50,215 nucleotides of DNA from positions 1 through 50,215 of the forward strand of contig JBBDZM010000002.1 of assembly GCA_040900165.1 (NCBI GenBank). The letters run 5' to 3'. Below are positions 21,989 through 29,884 of this stretch, piece by piece. Under the pieces are notes generated by a model. The model ran no database searches. It had not been told where the DNA came from and saw only the letters and a program-made list of their open reading frames with translations. This DNA is from BOKZ01 sp040900165. Lineage in GTDB: Bacteria; Patescibacteriota; UBA1384; 2-12-FULL-50-11. The position numbers and the translations under genes are program-made. Each line of letters begins with the position of its first letter. The first letter of the stretch is position 1.

Positions 21989-23476
21989 CTACCGGGCAAT
22001 TTCTGCGAACCGGGTTTCTCGAATGATATTAACTTTAACGGTTCCGGGGTACTGTAAGTCCGCCTCAATTTTATTAGCCACTTCCCGAGCCAGCTTCATG
22101 GCTGTCAGGTCGTCGATTACTTCCGGCTTCACAAACACCCGCACCTCTCGGCCGGCCTGAATGGCGAACGATTTATGGACGCCGGGGAAGGAGTTGGCGA
22201 CATTCTCCAGCTCGGTCATTCGCTTAATATAGTGTTCGGTCGATTCCCGGCGGGCGCCTGGCCGAGCGGCAGAGATAGCATCAGCCGTTCGTGACAAAAT
22301 TGCCTCAACAGTCTTGGCATCGATGTCCTCGTGGCTAGCTTCGATACAGTGGACAACCGCCTCGCCCATACCATATTTGCGGGCAATCTCCACGCCAGCA
22401 TCAACGTGTGAGCCGGGATATTCGTGGCTGATCGCTTTGCCGATGTCATGCAACAGCGCACCCTTTTTGGTGATATTGACATCGGCACCGACTTCTCGGG
22501 CCAGCACGGTTGCAATATGAGCCACCTCAACCGCGTGAGCCAGCTGGTTCTGTCCGTAGGATGTTCTAAATTTCATTGAGCCAAGTAGTCTTATCAACTC
22601 AGGGTGAATACCGGTTAGACCCAGCTCCTGAACGGCCGCTTCGCCGGCTTCTTTCATCTCTTCCTCAATATTGTCTTGAGCTTTTTTGACTAATTCCTCA
22701 ATTTTCGCTGGCTGAATTCGGCCGTCTTTTATTAGCATCTGCAGTGCCTTAACAGCGACCGCTCGGCGAACTGGATCAAAGCTGGAAACCATAATAACTT
22801 CTGGCGTTTCATCAATGACTAAATCGACGCCGGTAACTTTTTCAAAGGCTTGGATATTGCGGCCTTCTTTGCCAATAATTTTTCCTTTAATTTCATCGTT
22901 GGGTAGGTGAACCGAGTGGATAGTCATCTCAGCGGTTACGTCAGTGGCCAGGCGTTCAATCGAGGCGGTTAACAATTCCTTGGCCTCGGCATCCCACTGT
23001 TGTTTCATCAGCTCCTTCATTGAGCGGATTTTGCGGATAATATCGGCCGAGTAATCTTTTTCAACTTGCTCAATTAGCATATCTTTGGCGTCTTCTTTGG
23101 ATAATTTAGCAACTTTTTCTAATTCTTTGGCTTGTTTATCGTGGAGCTTATCTAGATCCGAGCGAGTCTCGTCCAGCTCGCTTGTAGATTTTTCCAAAGA
23201 TTCCCGATCACCTTCCAGCTTTTCAGAGCGGCGCTCCAGCGACAATTCGCGCTCACGCAGCTGCTCCTCGAGCTTTTTTAGCTCTTTGGAGCGGGTTTCT
23301 TCCTCTTTTTTGGCCTCTTCTTTGAGGTTTAGGGCTTCTTCTTTGGCGTTAAGTAGTAATTCTTTCTGTTTGGAGTCCAGGTCTTCCTGATTTTTGGAGA
23401 ATAATATCTGCCGGGCCACGTAACCGCCCGCCAGACCAAGTAACGCCGCCGTAATGGCGATCGTGATTGGCGTCAT
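21989..23476 (-). CDS. rny: Ribonuclease Y
   Basis: The 495 residues show the whole family layout: N-terminal membrane helix (3-22), long charged coiled coil (about 30-180), KH domain with GKIIGKEGRNIQAFEKVTGV, and an HD domain with ALLHDIGKAISHEYPGSHVD. RNase Y starts mRNA decay from the membrane. The ATG is preceded by AAAGGAA, and the promoter TTGACG-17-TATACT lies at 23537-23565, giving a leader of about 60 bases. A silent second copy of its last 11 codons follows the stop. Confidence 0.97.
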   Translation of the reverse strand: MTPITIAITAALLGLAGGYVARQILFSKNQEDLDSKQKELLLNAKEEALNLKEEAKKEEETRSKELKKLEEQLRERELSLERRSEKLEGDRESLEKSTSELDETRSDLDKLHDKQAKELEKVAKLSKEDAKDMLIEQVEKDYSADIIRKIRSMKELMKQQWDAEAKELLTASIERLATDVTAEMTIHSVHLPNDEIKGKIIGKEGRNIQAFEKVTGVDLVIDETPEVIMVSSFDPVRRAVAVKALQMLIKDGRIQPAKIEELVKKAQDNIEEEMKEAGEAAVQELGLTGIHPELIRLLGSMKFRTSYGQNQLAHAVEVAHIATVLAREVGADVNITKKGALLHDIGKAISHEYPGSHVDAGVEIARKYGMGEAVVHCIEASHEDIDAKTVEAILSRTADAISAARPGARRESTEHYIKRMTELENVANSFPGVHKSFAIQAGREVRVFVKPEVIDDLTAMKLAREVANKIEADLQYPGTVKVNIIRETRFAEIAR

Positions 23477-23536
23477 AATGTGTTCCTTTCTGTTGGGTCA
23501 TAAGTTAGGAAAATTTGTTAATTTTTTTCTGTTGTT

Positions 23537-23565
23537 AGTATATTCTTGACTGGGAAAAACGTCAA
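23537..23565 (-). promoter_or_regulatory. rny promoter
   Basis: On the minus strand TTGACG (23560-23565) and TATACT (23537-23542) are 17 bases apart. The gene has a leader with a ribosome-binding site, unlike many others here. Confidence 0.65.
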
Positions 23566-23648
23566 TTTTTGCCAATCGCCCAGTAGCCTCTTGCTCCACC
23601 ACCAGGAAATGCTTTAGAGTAAATACAGATAAAGAAATTGGAGGGGAC

Positions 23649-24221
23649 ATGCAACTCAACGAAATTCACGATCCACACGAACACGCATCGGTTAGTTTGA
23701 AAGTAATTCTGTTAGTTTTTGCGGTAATACTAGTGGGAGTACTGGGATATTTGGTTTGGGATTACCAAAATACGCCGGACACCACTGATTATTCGCTGCC
23801 GAAACTAACCACCACCAAAACAGAGTCAGCCGAAACTGCCACCGCTGTTAACTGCGGCGATGAGGCCTATGGTTTTGAGCTGACATTCAGCGACGACTGG
23901 GACGGCTACAAAATCAAGGAGGTGGCTCCGGATTACGCCCTGGTAACTTGCTACTTCACCATGCCAACTACCACGGCCGACCCGATTTGGGTAGCGGCTG
24001 GCAGCGATCACGATGCTGCTTACGCTTCGGTCTTTGCTGTCTCCGTCTATACACCGGCTCAGTGGACACTTTCGCAAGAGGAGGCCAACAAACCAGCCGA
24101 ACTTGGTCATAACGCCAATTACTACTGGGGTTGGAGCCAGGCGCAAGCCATACCGACCGATTTAGAGGCCGTTTACGCTGACGCCAAAAACCTTGTTGCT
24201 ACCTTTAGTATCGCCCCATAA
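23649..24221 (+). CDS. Membrane-anchored exported protein, paralogue A
   Basis: The 190-residue protein has a histidine-containing cytosolic N-terminus (DPHEHASVSLKV), one membrane helix (about 18-37) and an outer domain of about 150 residues. I know no family for it. The first 40 residues closely match those of the next protein (EHDHASVSLKV then a helix and NT), so the two arose by duplication or domain sharing. GGAGG stands before the ATG. It heads a three-gene operon with one-base overlaps. Confidence 0.6.
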   Translation: MQLNEIHDPHEHASVSLKVILLVFAVILVGVLGYLVWDYQNTPDTTDYSLPKLTTTKTESAETATAVNCGDEAYGFELTFSDDWDGYKIKEVAPDYALVTCYFTMPTTTADPIWVAAGSDHDAAYASVFAVSVYTPAQWTLSQEEANKPAELGHNANYYWGWSQAQAIPTDLEAVYADAKNLVATFSIAP

Positions 24222-24862
24222 TGCCTGTCGAACACGACCACGCCAGCGTCAGCTTGAAAGTATTATTGTTATTTTTTTCCGTTTTGTTGGTTGGTGCACT
24301 GGGTTACTTCACCTGGAATTACTTAAATACCGTTGGGACAGATGACAATAGCTCGATGGTAGTTGCCGACAATAAATCATCTAGTGAGGAAATCGTGGCC
24401 GAGACCGATCCTTGCGATTTCTCAACTGCAACAACCACCGTCAAGCAGGGCGTTACCTTTGACACCATGGGCGAAGAAAACTTTAGCACCCTGGTTTGCG
24501 GCTACTTAATTAGCAAGGAGGGCGACGTTGGTTTTGACGAGCCGGATATCCGGACTCTGGCTTACATTGCCGTTACTAAATTCAAAGACGCTGGTTTTGA
24601 GACCAAGATCAAAGCGGGGATTACCGAGGGCAACACCGTCAACGCCACTCAAGACGGGGCCTATTTGTTGGGTTGCGGCTGTTTGGAGAGCGGCGCACTA
24701 ACCGTCAACCCCGGTCCGGCCGATTGGATTGAGCCGGCCGACCAGACCAAACTGCTCGCCTCCACCAAAGATAAGCCGGTGATTATCAAGCTAACGTATG
24801 AAGTTCACGGCGGCTCGGGCTGCAGTTGTTGCTCGCTGTTTGAAAAAGCCGAAGTGTTGTAA
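24221..24862 (+). CDS. Membrane-anchored exported protein, paralogue B, Cys-rich end
   Basis: This 213-residue protein repeats the N-terminal anchor of its neighbour. Its outer domain differs and ends with clustered cysteines: LLGCGCLESGAL near 150, then GSGCSCCSLFEKAEVL at the end. These could bind metal or form disulfides. The domain is not recognised. The start overlaps the stop of paralogue A by one base. Confidence 0.6.
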   Translation: MPVEHDHASVSLKVLLLFFSVLLVGALGYFTWNYLNTVGTDDNSSMVVADNKSSSEEIVAETDPCDFSTATTTVKQGVTFDTMGEENFSTLVCGYLISKEGDVGFDEPDIRTLAYIAVTKFKDAGFETKIKAGITEGNTVNATQDGAYLLGCGCLESGALTVNPGPADWIEPADQTKLLASTKDKPVIIKLTYEVHGGSGCSCCSLFEKAEVL

Positions 24863-25284
24863 TGACGGCTTCGGTTACACTGCTCACAATTCATTTACTT
24901 GGTGTTGCCGTACTGGTGGGAGTAGTGTTTATGTCTTTGTACTATGTTACAAAGCTCCAAAGCGTTGAGCAGTTGAAAGATTTTATAAATTTGCGGCGGA
25001 TTGGTTCAGTGGGCGCTAGCGTGGCAATTATCGCTGGGATAATTATGGCTTGGAAATGGGTGGATACCCTACGCAACGACCCGATCTTTCTGACCAAAAT
25101 TGGCCTAGTTTTGGCTGACGGGGTGATCGCCGAGTTTGGATTTATTAAGACTCTAAAAACTGCCCTCGCTAAGAACGATGTTAGTGGCGTTAAAAACAAA
25201 CTTTTTTACTGGGCAATTTTATCGGTGTTAATTGTAACGGCGATTATTGCCATTTCTGTTTATCGCTCAAAACTGCACGGCTAA
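24862..25284 (+). CDS. Four-helix membrane protein, unknown function
   Basis: The 140 residues form four hydrophobic helices (about 4-24, 50-67, 76-93 and 114-133). The arrangement resembles small CopD-like or DUF2269-like membrane proteins, but no signature is clear. It overlaps paralogue B by one base, so it belongs to that operon and may work with the two anchored proteins. Confidence 0.55.
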   Translation: MTASVTLLTIHLLGVAVLVGVVFMSLYYVTKLQSVEQLKDFINLRRIGSVGASVAIIAGIIMAWKWVDTLRNDPIFLTKIGLVLADGVIAEFGFIKTLKTALAKNDVSGVKNKLFYWAILSVLIVTAIIAISVYRSKLHG

Positions 25285-25360
25285 ACCTGGGAATCGTCAA
25301 AAACATACACATGTGGGATTATCTCTTGCTATATAGCGTGTAAGCTACATAATGAGTCCG

Positions 25361-25783
25361 ATGTCACTAACTTCTCGTCAGATAGTTGGGTCCGTATTAT
25401 GGTGGGCAGAGGGAACGAAGCCAAGGCGTGATTATCGCTGGAAAAATGCCATGCTATATACCGTTGAGTTTACCAACACAAATTCGGAGATGGTAAAAAT
25501 ATTTCTAGAATTTCTAAGAAAGGATATTGGGGTAGTTGAGTCTCGGTTGCGAGCCCAAATCCAAATACATGAAGGTGATGACCAAGAAAAGTTGGAAAGA
25601 TTCTGGTCTAAAGCTACCCGTATAAGCTTGTCTAACTTCAATAAAACAATCGTTCGACCGACTGGCCATAAGGTTGGAAAAAGCTCAGGAACGTGTAAAA
25701 TACGTTATAGTGATAAACCAACTCACTTAAAGATACAGAGCATATTGGATCAAGCTCTATCTGAGATAGGCGTTACCAAGTAA
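25361..25783 (+). CDS. LAGLIDADG-like homing endonuclease protein upstream of tRNA-Pro
   Basis: The protein (about 140 residues) is a shorter relative of the one at 20877. It has VGSVLWWAEGTKPRR, then VEFTNTNSEMVKIFLEFLRK, an IQIHEGDDQEKLERFWSKAT stretch and a C-terminal CKIRYSDKPTHLKIQSIL. The leading helix-turn-helix is missing. I chose ATG 25361 because TTGCTA-16-CATAAT ends seven bases before it; ATG 25352 is also possible. The stop is 14 bases before tRNA-Pro(TGG), on the same strand. No displaced tRNA piece was found upstream. Confidence 0.6.
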   Translation: MSLTSRQIVGSVLWWAEGTKPRRDYRWKNAMLYTVEFTNTNSEMVKIFLEFLRKDIGVVESRLRAQIQIHEGDDQEKLERFWSKATRISLSNFNKTIVRPTGHKVGKSSGTCKIRYSDKPTHLKIQSILDQALSEIGVTK

Positions 25784-25797
25784 CGTTTCATGATTTA

Positions 25798-25871
25798 CGG
25801 AGTGTGGCGCAGTTGGCTAGCGCGCTGCGTTTGGGACGCAGAGGTCGTGAGTTCGAGTCTCACCACTCCGA
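25798..25871 (+). tRNA. tRNA-Pro (TGG)
   Basis: Acceptor CGGAGTG/CACTCCG, D stem GCGC/GCGC, anticodon stem CTGCG/CGCAG around TTTGGGA, a T arm with TTCGAGT and discriminator A are intact. An endonuclease-like gene ends just before it. Confidence 0.92.
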
Positions 25872-25895
25872 CAATTTTGGAAAGTAAAAAAAAGT

Positions 25896-25923
25896 TTGAC
25901 GGAAGCCAGTTTTCCCTTAAACT
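25896..25923 (+). promoter_or_regulatory. Promoter of the AI-2E family gene
   Basis: TTGACG (25896-25901) and TAAACT (25918-25923) are 16 bases apart. The ATG follows six bases later with no ribosome-binding site. Confidence 0.7.
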
Positions 25924-25929
25924 AAATCT

Positions 25930-26955
25930 ATGAGTCATACCAAGGTGGATATCTCAACCTCGACATTAGTCCGGTTGATTTTGTTGCTTTTAGCTATCTG
26001 GTTTGTCTACTTAATCAAGGACGTTATTGTCCTGCTTTTTTTGGTATTGATTATCGTTGCTGGGCTCTCGCCAACAGTTGATCGTTGGGCCAAAACGATT
26101 ACCCGCCCCGGGGCAGTTATCTCGGTATTTTTATTGTTTATAGTTATCCTCGGAGCAATTTTGGGATTAATTATTCCGCCGTTTGTTACCCAGCTTCAGG
26201 AATTTGCCAATAACTTGCCGCTCTATGCCGATCAACTGTCGCGCAGCAACAGCGACGGGTTCTTAACCGAAGCGGCCAAACTGATTGTGGCCAATCTTAA
26301 TCAAATCGCCTCTCAGCTCTCTAATATCTCCGGAACGCTTTTCACCAAAACCGTCGGTGTTATCAATGGTTTGGTAGCGGTTGCCACGGTGCTGGTGCTA
26401 GCATTTTATCTACTTCTTGAAGAAGAGGGATTGAAACGAATATACAAAGGCGTCTTACCGGTAAATACCTATGAGGATCTAGCCGAGACTACCCGCAAAA
26501 TCGCTGGCCGGCTTGGTGCCTGGTTGCGGGGACAGCTGTTGCTAATGGTTATTGTCGGCGCTGCCGTCACTGTTGGTCTGCTGATTGTTGGCTCTCCCTA
26601 TGCTCTAACTCTTGGTGTCTGGGCGGGTATCACCGAAGCAATTCCGATTGTCGGGCCATGGATTGGTGCGATCCCCGGCGTGGTAGTGGGCCTGGCCGAC
26701 TCAACCCTCCAGGGCTTTCTAACCCTACTAGTATATTTAGTTGTTCAGCAGCTGGAAGGTAACATATTAGTTCCTAAAATCATGAGTCGGGCAGTTGGCT
26801 TAAACCCAGTTATCGTCATTGTGGCGATATTAATCGGCGGCAAGCTCTACGGGTTAATGGGAGTTCTGCTGGCTGTGCCACTGGCCGCCACCATTAGCGT
26901 TATCGCCGAAGACTGGCCGATTATTAGCGAAACCTTTAGTAAACGACGCGAATAA
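25930..26955 (+). CDS. AI-2E family transporter
   Basis: The 341-residue protein has about eight helices. The family signature in the last third reads GITEAIPIVGPWIGAIPGVV, then VQQLEGNILVPKIMSRAVGL, NPVIVIVAIL and LLAVPLAATISV. Family members include exporters of autoinducer-2 and sodium-proton antiporters, and the substrate here is open. The gene is directly followed by a glycosyltransferase four bases after its stop, so they share a message. Confidence 0.92.
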   Translation: MSHTKVDISTSTLVRLILLLLAIWFVYLIKDVIVLLFLVLIIVAGLSPTVDRWAKTITRPGAVISVFLLFIVILGAILGLIIPPFVTQLQEFANNLPLYADQLSRSNSDGFLTEAAKLIVANLNQIASQLSNISGTLFTKTVGVINGLVAVATVLVLAFYLLLEEEGLKRIYKGVLPVNTYEDLAETTRKIAGRLGAWLRGQLLLMVIVGAAVTVGLLIVGSPYALTLGVWAGITEAIPIVGPWIGAIPGVVVGLADSTLQGFLTLLVYLVVQQLEGNILVPKIMSRAVGLNPVIVIVAILIGGKLYGLMGVLLAVPLAATISVIAEDWPIISETFSKRRE

Positions 26956-26959
26956 ATTA

Positions 26960-28141
26960 ATGCGGATAATTGTTTCCTCGCTGACCTACCCCTTACCCAA
27001 TGGCGTAACCAGCTCCGTTAACGAAAGTGTCGACGGATTTCTGTCGGCTGGTCACGAAGTGGTGATCGTTTCGCCAGACTACGACGTTGGGCAGGCTCGT
27101 CCGGAGCATCGATCGGTAGCCTCGTCGGTTGTAGCCCGGGCAGTTGTTCAGTTTTTCGGCAAGAAAGAACGAATGTTTGGGATTCGCTCGTCCGGCGAGA
27201 TAAGGGAAATTATCGAAGAATTTCAGCCGGATGCCTACTGGCTTCACACAATCACCTGGGCTAGCAATGCCTTTGAGCGAATCATGCTTAAAAGCGATAA
27301 GGCCAAAATTCTCACCTACCACACCATGCTCGATATGTACGGCCGACTTTACGGCGGCGCAGTCGGTGAACAGCGGATGATTGCTCGTTCGCGCGATGTG
27401 GCCAACGCTGTCGACCGAGTGATTACCCCCAGCCACTATATGGAAGGTAAGCTGCGCCAATTCGGTGTAACAACGCCGATTGATGTTATCGCCACCGGCA
27501 TTAACCAGCCCAAACGAAAAATTAGCCGTGGTGAATTCAAGCGGCGCTGGGGAATTAGGAGCGATCACGACATATTAATATACGTTGGCCGAGTGGTTAA
27601 GGAAAAAAACATTGAAACCCTTTTGAAAGCTCTGAAATTAGTTTTACGAACGCGCCAAAACGTTACACTTGTTCTAGTGGGGCCTGGTGATATCGACGAA
27701 ACAATTGAGCAAGCCAAGGAGTTGGGGATAGAGAGCAATCTCAAATGTATCGGTCAGCTGCCGATGGACGAAGCCAAGGCTAGCTACGCCGCTGCTGACT
27801 TGTTTGTCTTTGCCTCACAATCCGAAACTCAGGGGCTAGTAATTGGCGAGGCGATGATCTCTGATATACCGGTCGCCGCCCTCTATTCGCCGATCCAACC
27901 GGAAGTCTACCCAACCGGTACAGCTTTTATCGCCAATACCGTTACCGAATTTGCCTACCAGATTGTTCGGGCGCTCGAAAACGACGAGTTACGCCACCAC
28001 ATCACCGAAACCGGTAAAGAGTATGTGCTGGCTAATTTTACTAAAGAGATAATGCTCCAGAAACAACTCCGGACGTTTGAGTTGGCTCTGAAACACCAGC
28101 AGCCGGCCACCAAACCGGCGATGGGAGAATTAGTTCACTAA
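26960..28141 (+). CDS. GT4-family glycosyltransferase
   Basis: The 393-residue protein has the GT-B fold of family 4. The N-terminal domain begins SLTYPLPNGVTSSVNESVDG. The donor-binding half has LIYVGRVVKEKNIETLLKAL and the E-x7-E region SETQGLVIGEAMISDIPVA. It most likely transfers a sugar onto a lipid or another sugar at the inner membrane face. It is cotranscribed with the AI-2E transporter, and a hairpin follows its stop. Confidence 0.88.
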   Translation: MRIIVSSLTYPLPNGVTSSVNESVDGFLSAGHEVVIVSPDYDVGQARPEHRSVASSVVARAVVQFFGKKERMFGIRSSGEIREIIEEFQPDAYWLHTITWASNAFERIMLKSDKAKILTYHTMLDMYGRLYGGAVGEQRMIARSRDVANAVDRVITPSHYMEGKLRQFGVTTPIDVIATGINQPKRKISRGEFKRRWGIRSDHDILIYVGRVVKEKNIETLLKALKLVLRTRQNVTLVLVGPGDIDETIEQAKELGIESNLKCIGQLPMDEAKASYAAADLFVFASQSETQGLVIGEAMISDIPVAALYSPIQPEVYPTGTAFIANTVTEFAYQIVRALENDELRHHITETGKEYVLANFTKEIMLQKQLRTFELALKHQQPATKPAMGELVH

Positions 28142-28142
28142 C

Positions 28143-28157
28143 CCGTCACTCTGACGG
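28143..28157 (+). terminator. Hairpin after the GT4 gene
   Basis: CCGTCA pairs with TGACGG across CTC directly after the stop. The T-tract is weak, so the strength is uncertain. Confidence 0.5.
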
Positions 28158-28163
28158 ATTGAA

Positions 28164-28179
28164 TGTGGGTGGTGAGGGA
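28164..28179 (-). repeat. Copy of the tRNA-Val 3' end
   Basis: These 16 bases equal 28311-28326, which cover the tRNA-Val acceptor strand, T-stem strand and one loop base. The sequence then differs (GGC against TTC). The 131 bases between hold hairpins, one long: CGAAC-CATCGC/GCGATG-GTTCG at about 28236-28262. Confidence 0.8.
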
Positions 28180-28275
28180 GGCTTCAGCCCTCCGGGCTTC
28201 AGAAAGCTCCTCCGCAAGCTTGCTCCGTCGCTAGCGAACCTCATCGCTACGCGATGGGTTCGATCCTGCACCCAT

Positions 28276-28310
28276 AAAAAATACGTCGCCTTAAAGACGA
28301 CATATTTTTT
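28276..28310. terminator. Bidirectional terminator downstream of tRNA-Val
   Basis: AAAAAATA then GTCG pairs with CGAC then TATTTTTT. The A-run and T-run let it work on both strands, ending the tRNA transcript on the minus strand. Confidence 0.7.
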
Positions 28311-28312
28311 TG

Positions 28313-28384
28313 TGGGTGGTGAGGGATTCGAACCCGCGACCCTCTCGGTGTAAACGAGACGCTCTACCGCTGAGCTAACCACCC
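28313..28384 (-). tRNA. tRNA-Val (TAC)
   Basis: Acceptor GGGTGGT/ACCACCC, anticodon stem TCTCG/CGAGA around TTTACAC, a T arm with TTCGAAT and discriminator A are present. It is four bases downstream of tRNA-Leu(TAA). Confidence 0.92.
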
Positions 28385-28388
28385 AAAG

Positions 28389-28471
28389 TACCCGGGGCCG
28401 GATTCGAACCGGCACGCTTTTACAAGCAAGGGATTTTAAGTCCCTCGTGGCTACCATTACACCACCCGGGC
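28389..28471 (-). tRNA. tRNA-Leu (TAA)
   Basis: This class II tRNA has acceptor GCCCGGG/CCCGGGT (first pair G-T), anticodon stem AGGGA/TCCCT around CTTAAAA, a long variable arm TGCTTG-TAAA-AGCG, a T arm with TTCGAAT and discriminator A. Confidence 0.9.
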
Positions 28472-28483
28472 ATTCTGTCTAAA

Positions 28484-29419
28484 CTAATTATCAATTTTAC
28501 CCGAAAAAACCTTATTTGTCGCGGTAAATCCGGCGGCTTTTTTCTGACCCGTCCCGCCGAGCAATTTTGCTAGTCGGCCAATATCGATATGACGGTGCCT
28601 GGTCCGCAGTATCCCTCGCCAGCCATCATCTTGTTCGATCATAACCAGTGCTGCCTTGGCTTCGCTGATTAAAGCAATGGTATTAGCGATACCAAATATA
28701 TCTTCTGCTCTGGCACCGGAGTCGCTAATTTGTTTTTTTGTAACCCGAACTTGGGCGATCCCCCAGCGGTTAATCTCTAGATTTGAGAGCATCTTTCCCC
28801 ACAGTTTTCGTTTGGCGTTTGACGATTTTTGTAGGAACGTCTTAGTTATTTTTCGTAGATCACCGCCCTGGCGGATAAGTTTGCTAGCCCTCTCCAAGGT
28901 TTTCTGGGATGTATTGGGGTGCTTAAACCCCCCGGTATCAGTGTATATTCCCAGCAGTAAAGCCGTACAAATTTTCGGCGTTATGGCTTTACGCAAAAGC
29001 TTTAGCAAATCGTCAACAATCTCGGCAGTAGCGCTATAGCTCTCATCAATAAAAAAGTTTTTTGTAACTTTTACTAAATCGCCTCGGTTGGTGTGATGAT
29101 CAATTACAATAATGTTTTTCCCAGGAACTGCTCTTAATTGTTCGGTAAAGCCGGTTCGGTGCGACTCACTGCAGTCTAAAACTAAGTAACAGTCACGTCC
29201 CAGGTCCAGACGAGTAGTTGTTGGGGGGAGATCGATCACCCGACTATATATCTCGTCAATTTTTGGGGAGGTGGCAATTTTTAGGTCTTTTTCGGCTAAC
29301 GATTCCGCTAGGGCAACAGCACTACCAATTGCATCGCCGTCCGGCTGGCGGTGCAAAATAATCGTAATGGTATCGGCCGATAAAATTTTCTGGGCAATTT
29401 GTCTGAGCGCTTGGCTCAT
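28484..29419 (-). CDS. DHH-family phosphoesterase (NrnA-like)
   Basis: The 311-residue protein has ILHRQPDGDAIGSAVAL (first metal motif), VLDCSESHRTG, then the DHH motif IVIDHHTNRGD, then GIYTDTGGFKHPNT. A DHHA1 domain closes it with GGTGQKKAAGF. NrnA degrades short RNA oligonucleotides and pAp. It overlaps the upstream gene by four bases (ATGA), in an operon with the S1 protein, so the run looks RNA-related. Confidence 0.9.
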   Translation of the reverse strand: MSQALRQIAQKILSADTITIILHRQPDGDAIGSAVALAESLAEKDLKIATSPKIDEIYSRVIDLPPTTTRLDLGRDCYLVLDCSESHRTGFTEQLRAVPGKNIIVIDHHTNRGDLVKVTKNFFIDESYSATAEIVDDLLKLLRKAITPKICTALLLGIYTDTGGFKHPNTSQKTLERASKLIRQGGDLRKITKTFLQKSSNAKRKLWGKMLSNLEINRWGIAQVRVTKKQISDSGARAEDIFGIANTIALISEAKAALVMIEQDDGWRGILRTRHRHIDIGRLAKLLGGTGQKKAAGFTATNKVFSGKIDN

Positions 29420-29883
29420 ATGAGAACGCTGTAATCTCTTCCCTCCATTGGCAACGCTTGGGCGTTGAGTTTGACCGTTGGCTCTTCAATTGGCTTAATA
29501 ATTTCCCGGTAGCTACTATCGATCTCGGTTTTCGATCCAAAAATTACTGCTCGCGGGTCGTAGACGTTAGTCAGCACTGCTAATTTGTCTTTGCCAATAG
29601 ACGCAATGTCTTCCGAGAGTAACAATATGTCAGTCGAAGAAAATTGGTTTTTCTCAAACGCATCGGGCGGGCTGTTGCTAAAGACGTAGTTTATTTGTAG
29701 ATGGTCCCAAACTAATAATACGGCGTTGTTGGCGTAGATTATCTCAACTCCACCCTGTTCGTATTCGCCGGGGGTGTCGATAGTATTATCGCCGAGCTTG
29801 ATAGTTCTTCCGGACAACTCAACCGCCAGTGTCTTATCGGACAGTTCGTAGTTGCCAGATTTCGACCGCTTCAGTAGTAGCAT
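29416..29883 (-). CDS. MBL-fold-like protein without catalytic motif
   Basis: The 155 residues have a beta-rich pattern with IDTPGEYEQGGVEI, which resembles COG2220 (UlaG-like) metallo-beta-lactamase relatives. The metal-binding HxHxDH motif is absent. It may be a degenerate or structural member. It sits between the S1 protein gene and the nrnA-like gene with almost no spacing, so a shared RNA-linked role is possible but unproven. Confidence 0.5.
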   Translation of the reverse strand: MLLLKRSKSGNYELSDKTLAVELSGRTIKLGDNTIDTPGEYEQGGVEIIYANNAVLLVWDHLQINYVFSNSPPDAFEKNQFSSTDILLLSEDIASIGKDKLAVLTNVYDPRAVIFGSKTEIDSSYREIIKPIEEPTVKLNAQALPMEGRDYSVLI

Positions 29884-29884
29884 T

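Noticed and set aside
28250..28275. A second tRNA 3' end on the plus strand (GGTTCGATCC)
   Set aside because: No T stem of five pairs or acceptor partner could be formed. The string is part of a hairpin.
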